DNA from: JBJXGF01 sp046153015
Lineage (GTDB): Bacteria > Actinomycetota > Acidimicrobiia > Acidimicrobiales > CAIXPF01
Length of the DNA: 16,137 nucleotides
Assembly: GCA_046153015.1 (NCBI GenBank)
Contig: JBJXGF010000112.1
Coordinates: 1-16,137 of the forward strand
Reading direction: 5' to 3'
The first letter of the stretch is position 1. Each line of letters begins with the position of its first letter. Positions 1-6,988 of this stretch are shown here, one piece after another. Under the pieces are notes generated by a model. That model was given only the letters and a program-made list of their open reading frames with translations, did not search any database and was not told the origin of the DNA. Both the position numbers and the translations under genes were made by a program.

Positions 1-1208
1 GCTCGCGCCAGCCCGGCGGGGGTGCGGACCGGGGCGGCGAGCACCGACGCGGTGTCGGCGCCGAGCGCAGGCGCGGCGCCGAGCTCGGCGAGCGGCGCCT
101 CGGAGGACACCACGAAGCGGCCCGGCATCCGGTGCTGGCCGGCGCCGTCGGGGCCGGGCACGTGGTCCCAGAACCGGCGCGCCGCCAGGTGCGGGTTGGC
201 CAGCACCTCGTGCAGGGTGGCGATCGGCGCCAGCAGCACCCGCCGCCGGGCCGCCTCGGCGAAGAGCTCGGCCTTGGTGCGCGTGGCGGTGAACGCGGCG
301 ACCACGTCGGCCAGGCGGTCGACCTCGCTGGCCGGCTCCTCACCCGAGAACAGCAGCAGCGCGAGATCGGCCCACGGCTTGTCCCGGGTGGCCTCGTCGC
401 AGCCGCCCTCCTCCCAGATCCAGCGGAAGAGGTTGCCGGTGAACTCGGCGAACGCGGCGCCGAACGCGAACGTGATCGACACCTCGCCGTCGGCGGCGGG
501 GTACGTCCAGCGCAGCCGGTAGTTGCCCATGTTGAGGCCCTCGCCCGAGCGGCCCATGAGGGGGGACGACCACGCCTGGTTGAGGCTGTAGCAGAACGAC
601 ACCTGCAGGTTGGACACCTGGGCGGACACGTCGGCCAGCTGGCCCCGGCCCGAACGGACGCGTTCGGTGAGGGCCAGCAGGGCGGCCACCGCGAGGTCGG
701 CCGCGCCGTGGAGGTAGGCCTGCGGCGAACCCCAGCGCAGCGGCGCCAGGTCCCGGTTGCCGGTGAATGAGAGGTGGCACGCCGAGGCGCACAGCACGAG
801 GTCGGCGTCGGGCCAGTCGGCCTTCGGGCCGTCGAGGCCCCAGGGGGTGAGCGCGGCGACCACCAGCGCCGGGTTCGCTGCGGCCAGCTCCTCGTAGGTG
901 ACGCTCAGCTCGCCCGGGCGGCCCGACCACAGCAGCACGTCGGCCCCCGCGGCCAGGCGCAGCAGGCCCTCCCGGCCGCTCGGCGAGGCGAGGTCGAGCA
1001 CCACCGAGCGCTTGCCCCGGTTGTAGGCCCAGTGCCACAGGCCCCGCTCGGGGTCGACGCCCGCCGCCGCCCGCGGCGAACGCCGCCGGGCGGCGCTGCC
1101 CTCGGGTGGCTCCACGAGGATCACCTCGGCGCCGAGCTGGGCGAGGAGCAGACCGGCGAGGTGGCCCCGTTCGTCGGTGCAGTCGAGCACCCGGTACGGC
1201 GACAGCAT
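1..1208 (-). CDS. Family III CoA-transferase (CaiB/BaiF), 3' end beyond left edge, catalytic Asp not found
   Basis: The minus-strand frame starts at ATG 1208 and stays open to the window edge, giving 402 codons. The family is usually about 400 residues, so only the last few are missing. The N-terminus has the Rossmann-like start (LAGLLLAQLGAEVILVEPP), then the family hallmark NRGKRSVVLDL, the ANPALVVAALTPWG stretch and the SGRGQLADVS helix. Family members move CoA between carboxylic acids through an aspartyl-CoA thioester. Aligned by hand with the second family member at 13062-14294, the catalytic Asp position falls on Tyr165 (QAYLHGAAD), so ordinary transferase chemistry is doubtful here. 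The start is supported by a strong ribosome site (GGGAGGGAG) a few bases upstream. It is transcribed divergently from the lactonase operon and probably shares its control region. A CoA-binding or racemase-like role is possible; family membership is secure, function is not. Confidence 0.88.
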   Translation of the reverse strand, partial: MLSPYRVLDCTDERGHLAGLLLAQLGAEVILVEPPEGSAARRRSPRAAAGVDPERGLWHWAYNRGKRSVVLDLASPSGREGLLRLAAGADVLLWSGRPGELSVTYEELAAANPALVVAALTPWGLDGPKADWPDADLVLCASACHLSFTGNRDLAPLRWGSPQAYLHGAADLAVAALLALTERVRSGRGQLADVSAQVSNLQVSFCYSLNQAWSSPLMGRSGEGLNMGNYRLRWTYPAADGEVSITFAFGAAFAEFTGNLFRWIWEEGGCDEATRDKPWADLALLLFSGEEPASEVDRLADVVAAFTATRTKAELFAEAARRRVLLAPIATLHEVLANPHLAARRFWDHVPGPDGAGQHRMPGRFVVSSEAPLAELGAAPALGADTASVLAAPVRTPAGLAR

Positions 1209-1318
1209 GGCCTCTCCCTCCCCGGCCAGGCCGCGCCCGGCCCCAGCCCGAGGGAGTCTCGCGCGTGCTAGACCGACCGGCTGCGCAGCGGCGCGTGGCC
1301 GCTCGAGGGAGGTGCGCG
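1209..1318. promoter_or_regulatory. Divergent control region between CoA-transferase and lactonase operon
   Basis: These 110 bp separate two divergent starts and must hold both promoters. Purine-rich ribosome sites lie at each end: GGGAGGGAG read on the minus strand near 1211-1222, and GAGGGAGG at 1305-1312 on the plus strand. CGAGGGAG occurs twice in the same orientation (1249-1256 and 1304-1311), and a small interrupted palindrome, CGAG-N5-CTCG, lies at 1249-1261. No convincing -10 hexamer was found for either direction. The operator idea is weak because the repeated octamer overlaps Shine-Dalgarno-like sequence. Confidence 0.4.
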
Positions 1319-2236
1319 GTGGAACCGGCGATGACGGTCGTGGCCGAAGGCCTGCAGTTCCCGGAGGGGCCGGTCGCCCTGCCCGACGGGAGCGTGCTGC
1401 TGGTGGAGATCGCCCGGCGGACGCTGTCCCGGGTGAGCCCCGAGGGTAAGGTCGAGGTGGTGGCCGACTGCGGGGGCGGCCCGAACGGCGCCGCATTCGG
1501 GCCCGACGGGCGCGTCTGGATCTGCAACAACGGCGGCTTCGAGTGGCGGGTGAAGGACGGCCGCTACACCCCCGGCCCGCAGCCGGCCGAGTACGCGGGC
1601 GGCTCGATCCAGGCGGTCGACGTGGCGACAGGCGCCGTCGAGACCGTCTACACCGAGTGCGACGGCAACCTGCTGCGGGGCCCGAACGACCTCGTGTTCG
1701 ACGGCGCCGGCGGCTTCTGGTTCACCGACCCGGGCAAGGCGCGGGCCCGCGACCGGGATGTCGGCGCGCTCTACTACGCCAAGGCCGACGGCTCGGAGAT
1801 CCGAGAGATGAGCTTCGGCCTGGAGACCCCGAACGGGGTCGGCCTGTCGCCCGACGGCGCCCAGCTCTACGTGGCGATGACCACCACCGGGCGGGTCTAC
1901 CGCTGGACGCTGAAGGCCCCCGGCGTGATCGACTCGCCGTACCCCCGCGACCGCGGCACGCTGCTGATGGCCGACCCGGGCGAGAACGCGTTCGACTCGC
2001 TGGCCGTTGACGGCGAGGGCCACGTCTGCGTGGCCACCATCCGCGACGGCGGCATCACCGACGTGGCCCCGGACGGCTCCTGGACCCACGTGCCCACCGG
2101 CGACCGGCTCACCACCAACATCTGCTTCGGCGGAGCGGACCTGCGCACCGCGTTCATCACCTGCTCGGCGTCGGGCACGCTCGTGCGCACCACGTGGCCC
2201 CGCCCCGGCCTGAAGCTGCACCACAACCCCTACTGA
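1319..2236 (+). CDS. SMP-30/gluconolactonase family lactonase
   Basis: A 305-residue protein of the SMP-30/gluconolactonase/LRE family, six-bladed beta-propeller enzymes that hydrolyse sugar or other lactones with one divalent metal. Expected metal ligands are visible: Glu16 in FPEGP, Asn123 in GPNDLVFD, Asn172 in TPNGVGLSPDG and Asp226 in FDSLAVDGEG. Repeated blade motifs of the form GPDGRVW and SPDGAQLYV run through the chain. I chose GTG 1319 because GAGGGAGG ends six bases upstream. An ATG at 1331 is in frame but too far from that site, and the frame open back to 1106 only overlaps the opposite-strand CoA-transferase. The next gene begins four bases after the stop, so the two are cotranscribed. 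The substrate is unknown; among aromatic and CoA genes a non-sugar lactone is plausible. Confidence 0.9.
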   Translation: MEPAMTVVAEGLQFPEGPVALPDGSVLLVEIARRTLSRVSPEGKVEVVADCGGGPNGAAFGPDGRVWICNNGGFEWRVKDGRYTPGPQPAEYAGGSIQAVDVATGAVETVYTECDGNLLRGPNDLVFDGAGGFWFTDPGKARARDRDVGALYYAKADGSEIREMSFGLETPNGVGLSPDGAQLYVAMTTTGRVYRWTLKAPGVIDSPYPRDRGTLLMADPGENAFDSLAVDGEGHVCVATIRDGGITDVAPDGSWTHVPTGDRLTTNICFGGADLRTAFITCSASGTLVRTTWPRPGLKLHHNPY

Positions 2237-2240
2237 CGCC

Positions 2241-3095
2241 GTGACGCCCCGCATCCTGCACAGCGCCGACGGCGAGGCGATCGCCCTCCACGACCTCGGC
2301 GGCGACGGCCGCCCGCTGCTGCTCACCCACGGCAACGGGCTCAACGCCGGCATGTGGGCCGCGGTCGCGCCGCTGCTGCGCACCCGCTTCCGTCTGTTTG
2401 GGCTCGATTTCCGCGGCCAGGGCGCCGCCGGGCCCGGCCGGCCCGGCCTGTCCGTGGAACGGGCCCGCTTCGCCGAGGACGTCCGGGCCGCGCTCGCGGA
2501 GATCGGCGACGCGCCCGCCCTCTCAGCCGGCCACTCCCTCGGCGGGGTGGCCTCGATCAAGGCCGAGCTGACCTGGCCGGGCACGTTCGAGGCGCTGTGG
2601 CTCTACGAGCCGGTGCTGATCCCCGACGACTTCGAACGCCCGGCCGGGGCGCAGGAGCGCCTGGTGGAGGCGTCGCTGCGGCGGCGGCAGGAGTTCGACT
2701 CGGTCGACGACGCGTACGAACGGTTCCGCTCCAAGCCCCCCTTCGACGGGTGCCGGCCCGAGGCCGTGCGCGCCTACACCGAGATCGGCACCTACCCCCG
2801 TCCGGACGGCGGCGTGGCGCTGTCCTGCACGGGCGAGACCGAAGCGAGGGTGTTCTCCACCGGCGAGCCGCAGAACTTCGCCGACTACCGGGCGATCACC
2901 TGCCCGACCGTCATCGCGTGCGGGGGCACGGCGCCGCTCGGCGAGCCGCCGGCGATGGTGGCGCCGCTCGTGGCCGCCGCGCTCGGCGCCGGCCGCCTGG
3001 AGCGCTTCGAGCACCTCACCCATTTCGGGCCGATGGAAGACCCGGAGACGATCGCCGCCTCGATCCTGTCCCATCTCGGCCCCTTCGCGGCCTGA
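2241..3095 (+). CDS. Alpha/beta-hydrolase fold protein
   Basis: A 284-residue alpha/beta hydrolase starting at GTG 2241, four bases after the lactonase stop, which implies translational coupling. The oxyanion-loop motif HGNG is at residues 30-33, the strand 'LFGLDFRGQG' at 52-61, and the nucleophile elbow GHSLGG puts the catalytic serine at 99. The likely catalytic histidine is 261 in HLTHFGPMEDP. The acidic member of the triad is not where it is usually found: after the late strand TVIACGG the sequence reads TAPLGEPP without Asp. The acid may come from another strand end, such as Glu123 in LYEPVLIP. The protein probably cleaves an ester, a lactone or a C-C bond in the pathway of the surrounding operon. 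Family is certain, substrate unknown. Confidence 0.88.
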   Translation: MTPRILHSADGEAIALHDLGGDGRPLLLTHGNGLNAGMWAAVAPLLRTRFRLFGLDFRGQGAAGPGRPGLSVERARFAEDVRAALAEIGDAPALSAGHSLGGVASIKAELTWPGTFEALWLYEPVLIPDDFERPAGAQERLVEASLRRRQEFDSVDDAYERFRSKPPFDGCRPEAVRAYTEIGTYPRPDGGVALSCTGETEARVFSTGEPQNFADYRAITCPTVIACGGTAPLGEPPAMVAPLVAAALGAGRLERFEHLTHFGPMEDPETIAASILSHLGPFAA

Positions 3096-3106
3096 AGCGG
3101 CGCGGC

Positions 3107-3112
3107 TAACGT
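3107..3112 (+). promoter_or_regulatory. -10 element TAACGT for leaderless start of the CMD gene
   Basis: TAACGT matches the actinobacterial TANNNT -10 pattern and lies seven bases before the ATG at 3120, so transcription would begin at or next to the A of the start codon. There is no Shine-Dalgarno sequence between it and the ATG. This gives the double CMD gene and the monooxygenase behind it their own promoter inside the operon. No clear -35 was seen. Confidence 0.5.
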
Positions 3113-3119
3113 CGCCGCC

Positions 3120-3944
3120 ATGGCCGAGACAGGCAGCTACGAAGAGCGCCACGCCCGCGCCGCGGAGACCTTCGCCGGCTTCGTGCCCGACGTGGACCCC
3201 GAGCGCGTGGCCGGCTCGCTCGCCCGCCGGCTGGGCGCGCTGGGCAGCTTCGCGTTCGACGCGGTGGGCGACATGTGGTCGCGGCCCCAGCTCGCCAAGC
3301 GGGACCGTTCGCTGCTCGTGATCTCGGTGCTGGCCGCCCAGGCGCGGGACGAGGAGCTCGAGCTGCACACCCAGATCGGTCTGCGCAACGGGCTGGCCCG
3401 CACCGAGATCGAGGAGATCCTCCTGCACGTGGCCGCCTACGCCGGGTTCCCGGCGGCCATGGCGGCGAGCCGGCGGATGGACGCCGCGCTGTGCAAGGCG
3501 CTCGGCGTGGATCGCATCGAGGGGCGCGAGCCCGCGGCCCGCAAGTCCGACGCGGAGCGCGATCGCGACGCAGCCGACGTGCGCCGCACGCTCACCGGGG
3601 GACGCGCCGCCGCCGACCCGGCGCAGGACCTCGCGAACATGAACGAGCGCCTCGGCGATCTCGGCACGGTGGCGTTCCGCTGGGCCTTCGGGGAGATCTG
3701 GGCCCGCACCGAGCTGTCCCGGCGGGACCGCTCGCTCGTGGTCATCGCCATCCTCGGCGCGCTCGGCCAGGCCCACGAGCTGGCCTTCCACGTGCCCGCC
3801 GGGCTGAACCACGGGCTCACCCGCGCCGAGGTCGAGGAGATCATGACCCACCTCTCGCTCTACGCCGGGTTCCCGCGCGCCGTCGACGGCATGCGCGCCG
3901 CGAAGGACGCGTTCGCCAAGCTCGACGCCCGCGCCGCCCGCTGA
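3120..3944 (+). CDS. Carboxymuconolactone decarboxylase-like protein, two fused CMD domains
   Basis: The 274-residue chain holds two CMD (AhpD-like) domains in tandem, about residues 30-125 and 170-265. Each keeps the RDRSLLVI / RDRSLVVI start, a Glu-His pair (ELELHTQIGLRNGL with His83; HELAFHVPAGLNHGL with Glu220 and His224) and the closing helix LLHVAAYAGFPAA / MTHLSLYAGFPRA. Neither domain has the CxxC of AhpD-type peroxidase partners, so the gamma-carboxymuconolactone decarboxylase branch fits better. That branch decarboxylates a lactone in the beta-ketoadipate route. Most family members carry one such domain and form oligomers; here two unequal domains sit in one chain joined by a charged linker (about 134-155). 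The start at ATG 3120 is preceded by TAACGT at leaderless distance. The monooxygenase gene follows 10 bases after the stop. Exact reaction unknown. Confidence 0.88.
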   Translation: MAETGSYEERHARAAETFAGFVPDVDPERVAGSLARRLGALGSFAFDAVGDMWSRPQLAKRDRSLLVISVLAAQARDEELELHTQIGLRNGLARTEIEEILLHVAAYAGFPAAMAASRRMDAALCKALGVDRIEGREPAARKSDAERDRDAADVRRTLTGGRAAADPAQDLANMNERLGDLGTVAFRWAFGEIWARTELSRRDRSLVVIAILGALGQAHELAFHVPAGLNHGLTRAEVEEIMTHLSLYAGFPRAVDGMRAAKDAFAKLDARAAR

Positions 3945-3954
3945 GGCCGTCGCG

Positions 3955-5409
3955 ATGGCCCGCCGCGGCGTCGACTACGTGGCTGGCCTGCGCGACGGGC
4001 GGGAGGTGTGGCTCGGCGCCGAGCGGGTGGCCGACGTGACCGAGCACCCCGCGTTCGCGGCGTCGGTGCGGGCCCTGGCCGGCTGGTTCGACTGGCAGCA
4101 CGACCACGCCGCCGAATGCCTGGCCGCCCCGAGCGGCGACGGCACGAGCGGCGACGGCGTGGTGGGGGTGAGCCACCTGATCCCCCGCGGGCCCGAGGAC
4201 CTCGCCCGGCGCCGGGTGGGCCTCGAGCGCCTCGCCCGGTACAGCGCCGGCACGCTCGGCCGCACGCCCGACTACGTGAACCTCACCTTCGCCGGCTTCG
4301 CGGGGCGGCCCGACGTGATCGGCCTCAACGGCGACGGCCGGGCGGTGGAGGCCCTGGCCGCCTATCAGCGTGAGATCGCCCGGCGGGACCTCGCCCTCAC
4401 GCACACGATCGTGCACCCGGTGGTCGACAAGAGCCAGGGCGACGTGGAGGGCGTGAACGGCGAGCTGGCGCTGCGCACGGTCGGCGAGACGGCCGAGGGA
4501 ATCGTGGTGCGAGGGGCGCGCATCCTGGCCACGCTCGGCCCCTTCGCCGACGACCTGGCCGTGTACCCGGGCCAGCCGCTGCCGCGCGGGGCCGACCCTG
4601 CGTACGCGCTGATGTTCTCGATCCCGGTCGGCGCGCCCGGCGTGCGGACGATCTGCCGGGACCACTACACGGTCGACGCGGCCGTCATCGACCGTCCGTT
4701 CTCGGCCCGTTTCGACGAACAGGACGCGTTTGTGATCTTCGACGACGTGGTGGTGCCCTGGGAGCGGGTCTTCATCGCCGGCGACGTCGAGGTCTACAAC
4801 CGGCTGATGAGCGCCGGCTGGGTGGGCAACATCATGCAGCAGACCGCGCTGCGGGCCGCGGTGAAGCTCGAGTTCGCCTACGAGCTGTGCTGGCGGATGG
4901 CCGAGGCCTCCGGCTCGGCCGGGCGGCCCGACGTGAGCGCCATGCTGGGCGAGGTGTGGAGCTTCGCCGCGCTCACCCGCGCCGCGCTGCGAGCCGCGGA
5001 AGCCGACGCCCGCGAGTACGGCGCCGGCACGTGGTTCTGCGAGGAGACGCCGTTCCACGCGCTGCGCCCGACGATGCCCGGCTGGATGGCCCGGACCAAC
5101 GAGATCATCAAGCTGATCGGCGGGCACAACCTGCTGGCCACCCCCACCGCCGCGGCGTTCGCCGACCCTGCGCTCGGCCCCGCCCTCGAGCGGTACCTGC
5201 CCGGCGCCGGGGGCATGCCGGCGGCCGAGCGGGCCCGGCTGTTCCGCGCCGCGTGGGACTTCACCGGCTCGGCCCTCGGGGGGCGCAACGAGCTCTACGA
5301 GCGCTTCTACCTGGCCAGCGCGGCCCGCACCTACTCGCTGGCCCACCTGGTGGCGCAGCGCCGCGGCGGCTGGGACGAGGTGCCGGCCTTTCTCGACCGG
5401 GCGCGCTGA
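3955..5409 (+). CDS. HpaB-type FADH2-dependent aromatic monooxygenase (copy 1)
   Basis: A 484-residue protein of the 4-hydroxyphenylacetate 3-hydroxylase (HpaB) family, oxygenase components that use reduced FAD and O2 to hydroxylate phenols or remove ring halogens. The N-terminus (GLRDGREVWLGAERVADVTEHPAF) and the FDDVVVPWERVF segment (residues 262-273) are family hallmarks. The residues that contact the phenol hydroxyl in characterised HpaB proteins appear to be kept: Arg103 and Tyr107 in GRTPDYVN, and His150 in LTHTIVHP. It lacks the cysteines that bind the Fe-S cluster in the related 4-hydroxybutyryl-CoA dehydratase. A GAGG ribosome site lies eight bases before ATG 3955, just after the CMD stop. 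No flavin reductase partner gene is in view. Residues 60-69 come from a short duplication (SGDGTSGDG). Substrate unknown. Confidence 0.9.
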   Translation: MARRGVDYVAGLRDGREVWLGAERVADVTEHPAFAASVRALAGWFDWQHDHAAECLAAPSGDGTSGDGVVGVSHLIPRGPEDLARRRVGLERLARYSAGTLGRTPDYVNLTFAGFAGRPDVIGLNGDGRAVEALAAYQREIARRDLALTHTIVHPVVDKSQGDVEGVNGELALRTVGETAEGIVVRGARILATLGPFADDLAVYPGQPLPRGADPAYALMFSIPVGAPGVRTICRDHYTVDAAVIDRPFSARFDEQDAFVIFDDVVVPWERVFIAGDVEVYNRLMSAGWVGNIMQQTALRAAVKLEFAYELCWRMAEASGSAGRPDVSAMLGEVWSFAALTRAALRAAEADAREYGAGTWFCEETPFHALRPTMPGWMARTNEIIKLIGGHNLLATPTAAAFADPALGPALERYLPGAGGMPAAERARLFRAAWDFTGSALGGRNELYERFYLASAARTYSLAHLVAQRRGGWDEVPAFLDRAR

Positions 5410-5429
5410 ACGCCCGGCCGTTGGGCCCT

Positions 5430-5452
5430 GGCGCCGCGCTGAGGCCGGCGCC
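5430..5452 (+). terminator. Possible hairpin after HpaB copy 1
   Basis: GGCGCCG at 5430-5436 pairs with CGGCGCC at 5446-5452 around a nine-base loop. It lies in the 55-bp gap between the monooxygenase stop and the thioredoxin start. There is no T tract, and in DNA this GC-rich a seven-pair stem can arise by chance, so this is only a candidate terminator. Confidence 0.3.
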
Positions 5453-5464
5453 CATCATGCGGCC

Positions 5465-5905
5465 ATGGCCGGATCCTCCGCCCGTCTCGTGAGTTGCCCC
5501 TCGTGCGGGGCCCGCAACCGCCTGCCCGGCGCCGCGGCCGGCGCGGTGCGCTGCGCCCGCTGCCAGACGCCCTTGCCGTGGGTGATCGACGCCGACGACG
5601 CCGACTTCGACGCGATCGTGTCGTCGGCGACGCTGCCGGTGCTGGTGGACTGCTGGGCGGCGTGGTGCGGCCCGTGCCGGGCGGTGGCCCCGGTGATCGA
5701 CCGGGCGGCGCAACGCCACGCCGGCCGGCTCCGGGTGGTCAAGCTCGACGTGGACCGAGCCCCTGCGGTCTCGGCGCGGCTCGGCATCCGCGGCGTCCCG
5801 GCCCTGTTCCTGTACCGGGACGGCGCCGTGGTCGCACAGCGGGTTGGTGCGCTCGGCGAGGACGAGCTCGAGCGCTGGCTGACCCCGGTGCTGGCCACGG
5901 CCTGA
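5465..5905 (+). CDS. trxC: Thioredoxin 2-type protein with N-terminal zinc ribbon
   Basis: A 146-residue thioredoxin. The N-terminus carries two CxxC pairs (Cys11/Cys14 in CPSCG and Cys30/Cys33 in CARCQ), the zinc-ribbon layout of E. coli thioredoxin 2 (TrxC). The thioredoxin fold follows, with active site WCGPC (Cys68, Cys71), the KLDVDRAP strand and the cis-proline Pro112 in RGVPALFLY. It reduces cytosolic disulfides and probably helps in oxidative stress. Cys63 in VDCWAAWCGPC is an extra cysteine near the active site. The start at ATG 5465 has no good ribosome site; CATCAT at 5453-5458 could be a weak -10 for a leaderless transcript. It is convergent with corA across a hairpin and probably not part of the catabolic operon. 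Confidence 0.9.
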   Translation: MAGSSARLVSCPSCGARNRLPGAAAGAVRCARCQTPLPWVIDADDADFDAIVSSATLPVLVDCWAAWCGPCRAVAPVIDRAAQRHAGRLRVVKLDVDRAPAVSARLGIRGVPALFLYRDGAVVAQRVGALGEDELERWLTPVLATA

Positions 5906-5918
5906 GCCCGCCGCGGGC

Positions 5919-5939
5919 GCCGGGCTGGCGTCAGCCGGC
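5919..5939. terminator. Hairpin between convergent trxC and corA
   Basis: GCCGGGCTG (5919-5927) pairs with CAGCCGGC (5932-5939) around the four-base loop GCGT, with one bulged G. A smaller perfect hairpin, GCCCG-CCG-CGGGC, precedes it at 5906-5918. Both fill the 39-bp gap between two gene ends that face each other, as expected for a two-way terminator, although no T tract follows. Confidence 0.5.
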
Positions 5940-5944
5940 CGGGG

Positions 5945-6952
5945 TCACAGCCAATCGCGGCGGCGGAACAGCACGAACAGGCCGACCGAGAGCACGCCCA
6001 CCAGCGCCGCGGCCGAGGCCACACCCCACGGCCGGCCCGAGCCGGGGAAGGGCACGTTCATGCCGTACCAGCCGGTCACGAGCGTGGGCACCGCGATGAT
6101 CGCCGCCCAGCTCGTGACCTTCTTCATCACCTGGTTCTGGCGGTACTCCCGCAGGCTGAGGTTGGTCTCTACGATCGTGCCGACGAGGTCCCGCAGCGCG
6201 TCGGTCGACTCGCCGATGCGCAGCACGTGGTCGTACACGTCCTGGTAGTAGGGGTAGAGCGCGTCCGACACCGCGCCGTGCTCGCGACGCATCAGCGCGC
6301 TGAGCGCCTCGCGCAGCCCGCCGATCAGCCGGTGGAGCTGCACCAGCGCCCGGCGCATCTCGAACCAGCGCTGCTGCTTGGCCGGTTCCAGCGGGCGCTC
6401 GGAGAAGATGCGCTCGCTCACCTCGTCGTAGTAGTCGTCGAACGCGCCGACCGCGTCGAAGTACCCGTCGACCACCACGTCGAGCAGCGCATAGAGCAGG
6501 TACCCCACGCCCTCGCCGAGCAGGTGGGTGGAGCGGTCGAGGCGGCGGACCAGCGCGTCGACGGCGGCGGCGTCGCTGTTGTGCACGGTGATGAACCAGC
6601 GTTCGCCGATGAACGCATCGATCTCGGCATGCCGGAGGCGGCCCTCTGCGGGCTCGACCGTGACGGCGTGGCACGACAGGAACAGATGGCTCTCGTAGCG
6701 GTCGAGCTTGGGGCGCTGGTGCGGCTCGAGCGCGTCCTCCACCGCCAGCTCGTGCAGCCCGAGCTCCTCGGCGAGCCGGCGCAGGTCCTCCTTCGACGGG
6801 GAGTTGAGGTCGACCCACACCATGACGTCGGGCCGGTCGAGCTGCACCCCCACGTCGTCGAGCGGGAAGCCTTCGGCGACGAGCGCCCCGCAGCGGTAGG
6901 CCCTCGTGTGGTGGTCGTGCACCAGCGGCAGCGTACCGACCGGGCGACGCAT
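5945..6952 (-). CDS. corA: CorA-family magnesium/cobalt channel
   Basis: A 335-residue protein with the CorA layout: a long cytoplasmic N-domain, a coiled stalk rich in Arg, Glu and Leu, then two transmembrane helices at the C-terminus. The first (TSWAAIIAVPTLVTGW) ends in YGMN at residues 296-299, the ion-selecting GMN signature. The short periplasmic loop VPFPGSGRPWG leads into the second helix (VASAAALVGVLSVGLFVLF), and the chain ends in the basic tail RRRDWL. It forms a pentameric inner-membrane channel for Mg2+, with Co2+ or Ni2+ also possible. ATG 6952 has GAGG ten bases upstream. Its 5' flank runs directly into the truncated Fic gene read the other way, so the corA promoter must lie inside or against the Fic sequence. 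Confidence 0.92.
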   Translation of the reverse strand: MRRPVGTLPLVHDHHTRAYRCGALVAEGFPLDDVGVQLDRPDVMVWVDLNSPSKEDLRRLAEELGLHELAVEDALEPHQRPKLDRYESHLFLSCHAVTVEPAEGRLRHAEIDAFIGERWFITVHNSDAAAVDALVRRLDRSTHLLGEGVGYLLYALLDVVVDGYFDAVGAFDDYYDEVSERIFSERPLEPAKQQRWFEMRRALVQLHRLIGGLREALSALMRREHGAVSDALYPYYQDVYDHVLRIGESTDALRDLVGTIVETNLSLREYRQNQVMKKVTSWAAIIAVPTLVTGWYGMNVPFPGSGRPWGVASAAALVGVLSVGLFVLFRRRDWL

Positions 6953-6988
6953 CGGTCCGGGGCCTCATTCCCTGCTAAGCACCGGATC

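Noticed and set aside
1106..1318. Upstream extension of the lactonase frame
   Set aside because: It overlaps the opposite-strand CoA-transferase and encodes no lactonase-like sequence. A strong ribosome site points to GTG 1319.
340..1530. Minus-strand frame of 396 codons at the left end
   Set aside because: Its sequence is Arg, Gly and Pro-rich noise in the wrong frame. The true gene is the neighbouring frame, with NRGKRSV and other CoA-transferase motifs.
4131..4158. Thirteen-base direct repeat (GAGCGGCGACGGC twice) in HpaB copy 1
   Set aside because: It is a short in-frame duplication encoding a surface-type SGDG loop. Such slippage is common in GC-rich genes and has no clear consequence.
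5465..5905. Thioredoxin as the reductase partner of the HpaB enzymes
   Set aside because: HpaB enzymes take electrons from free reduced flavin made by a flavin reductase. A TrxC-type protein does not do this, and the gene is separated by a hairpin.
6227..6950. Long plus-strand frame upstream of and joined to the Fic gene
   Set aside because: It lies entirely antisense to corA, whose protein is clearly real. Its sequence has no family resemblance, and it stays open only because stop codons are rare in DNA of this base composition.
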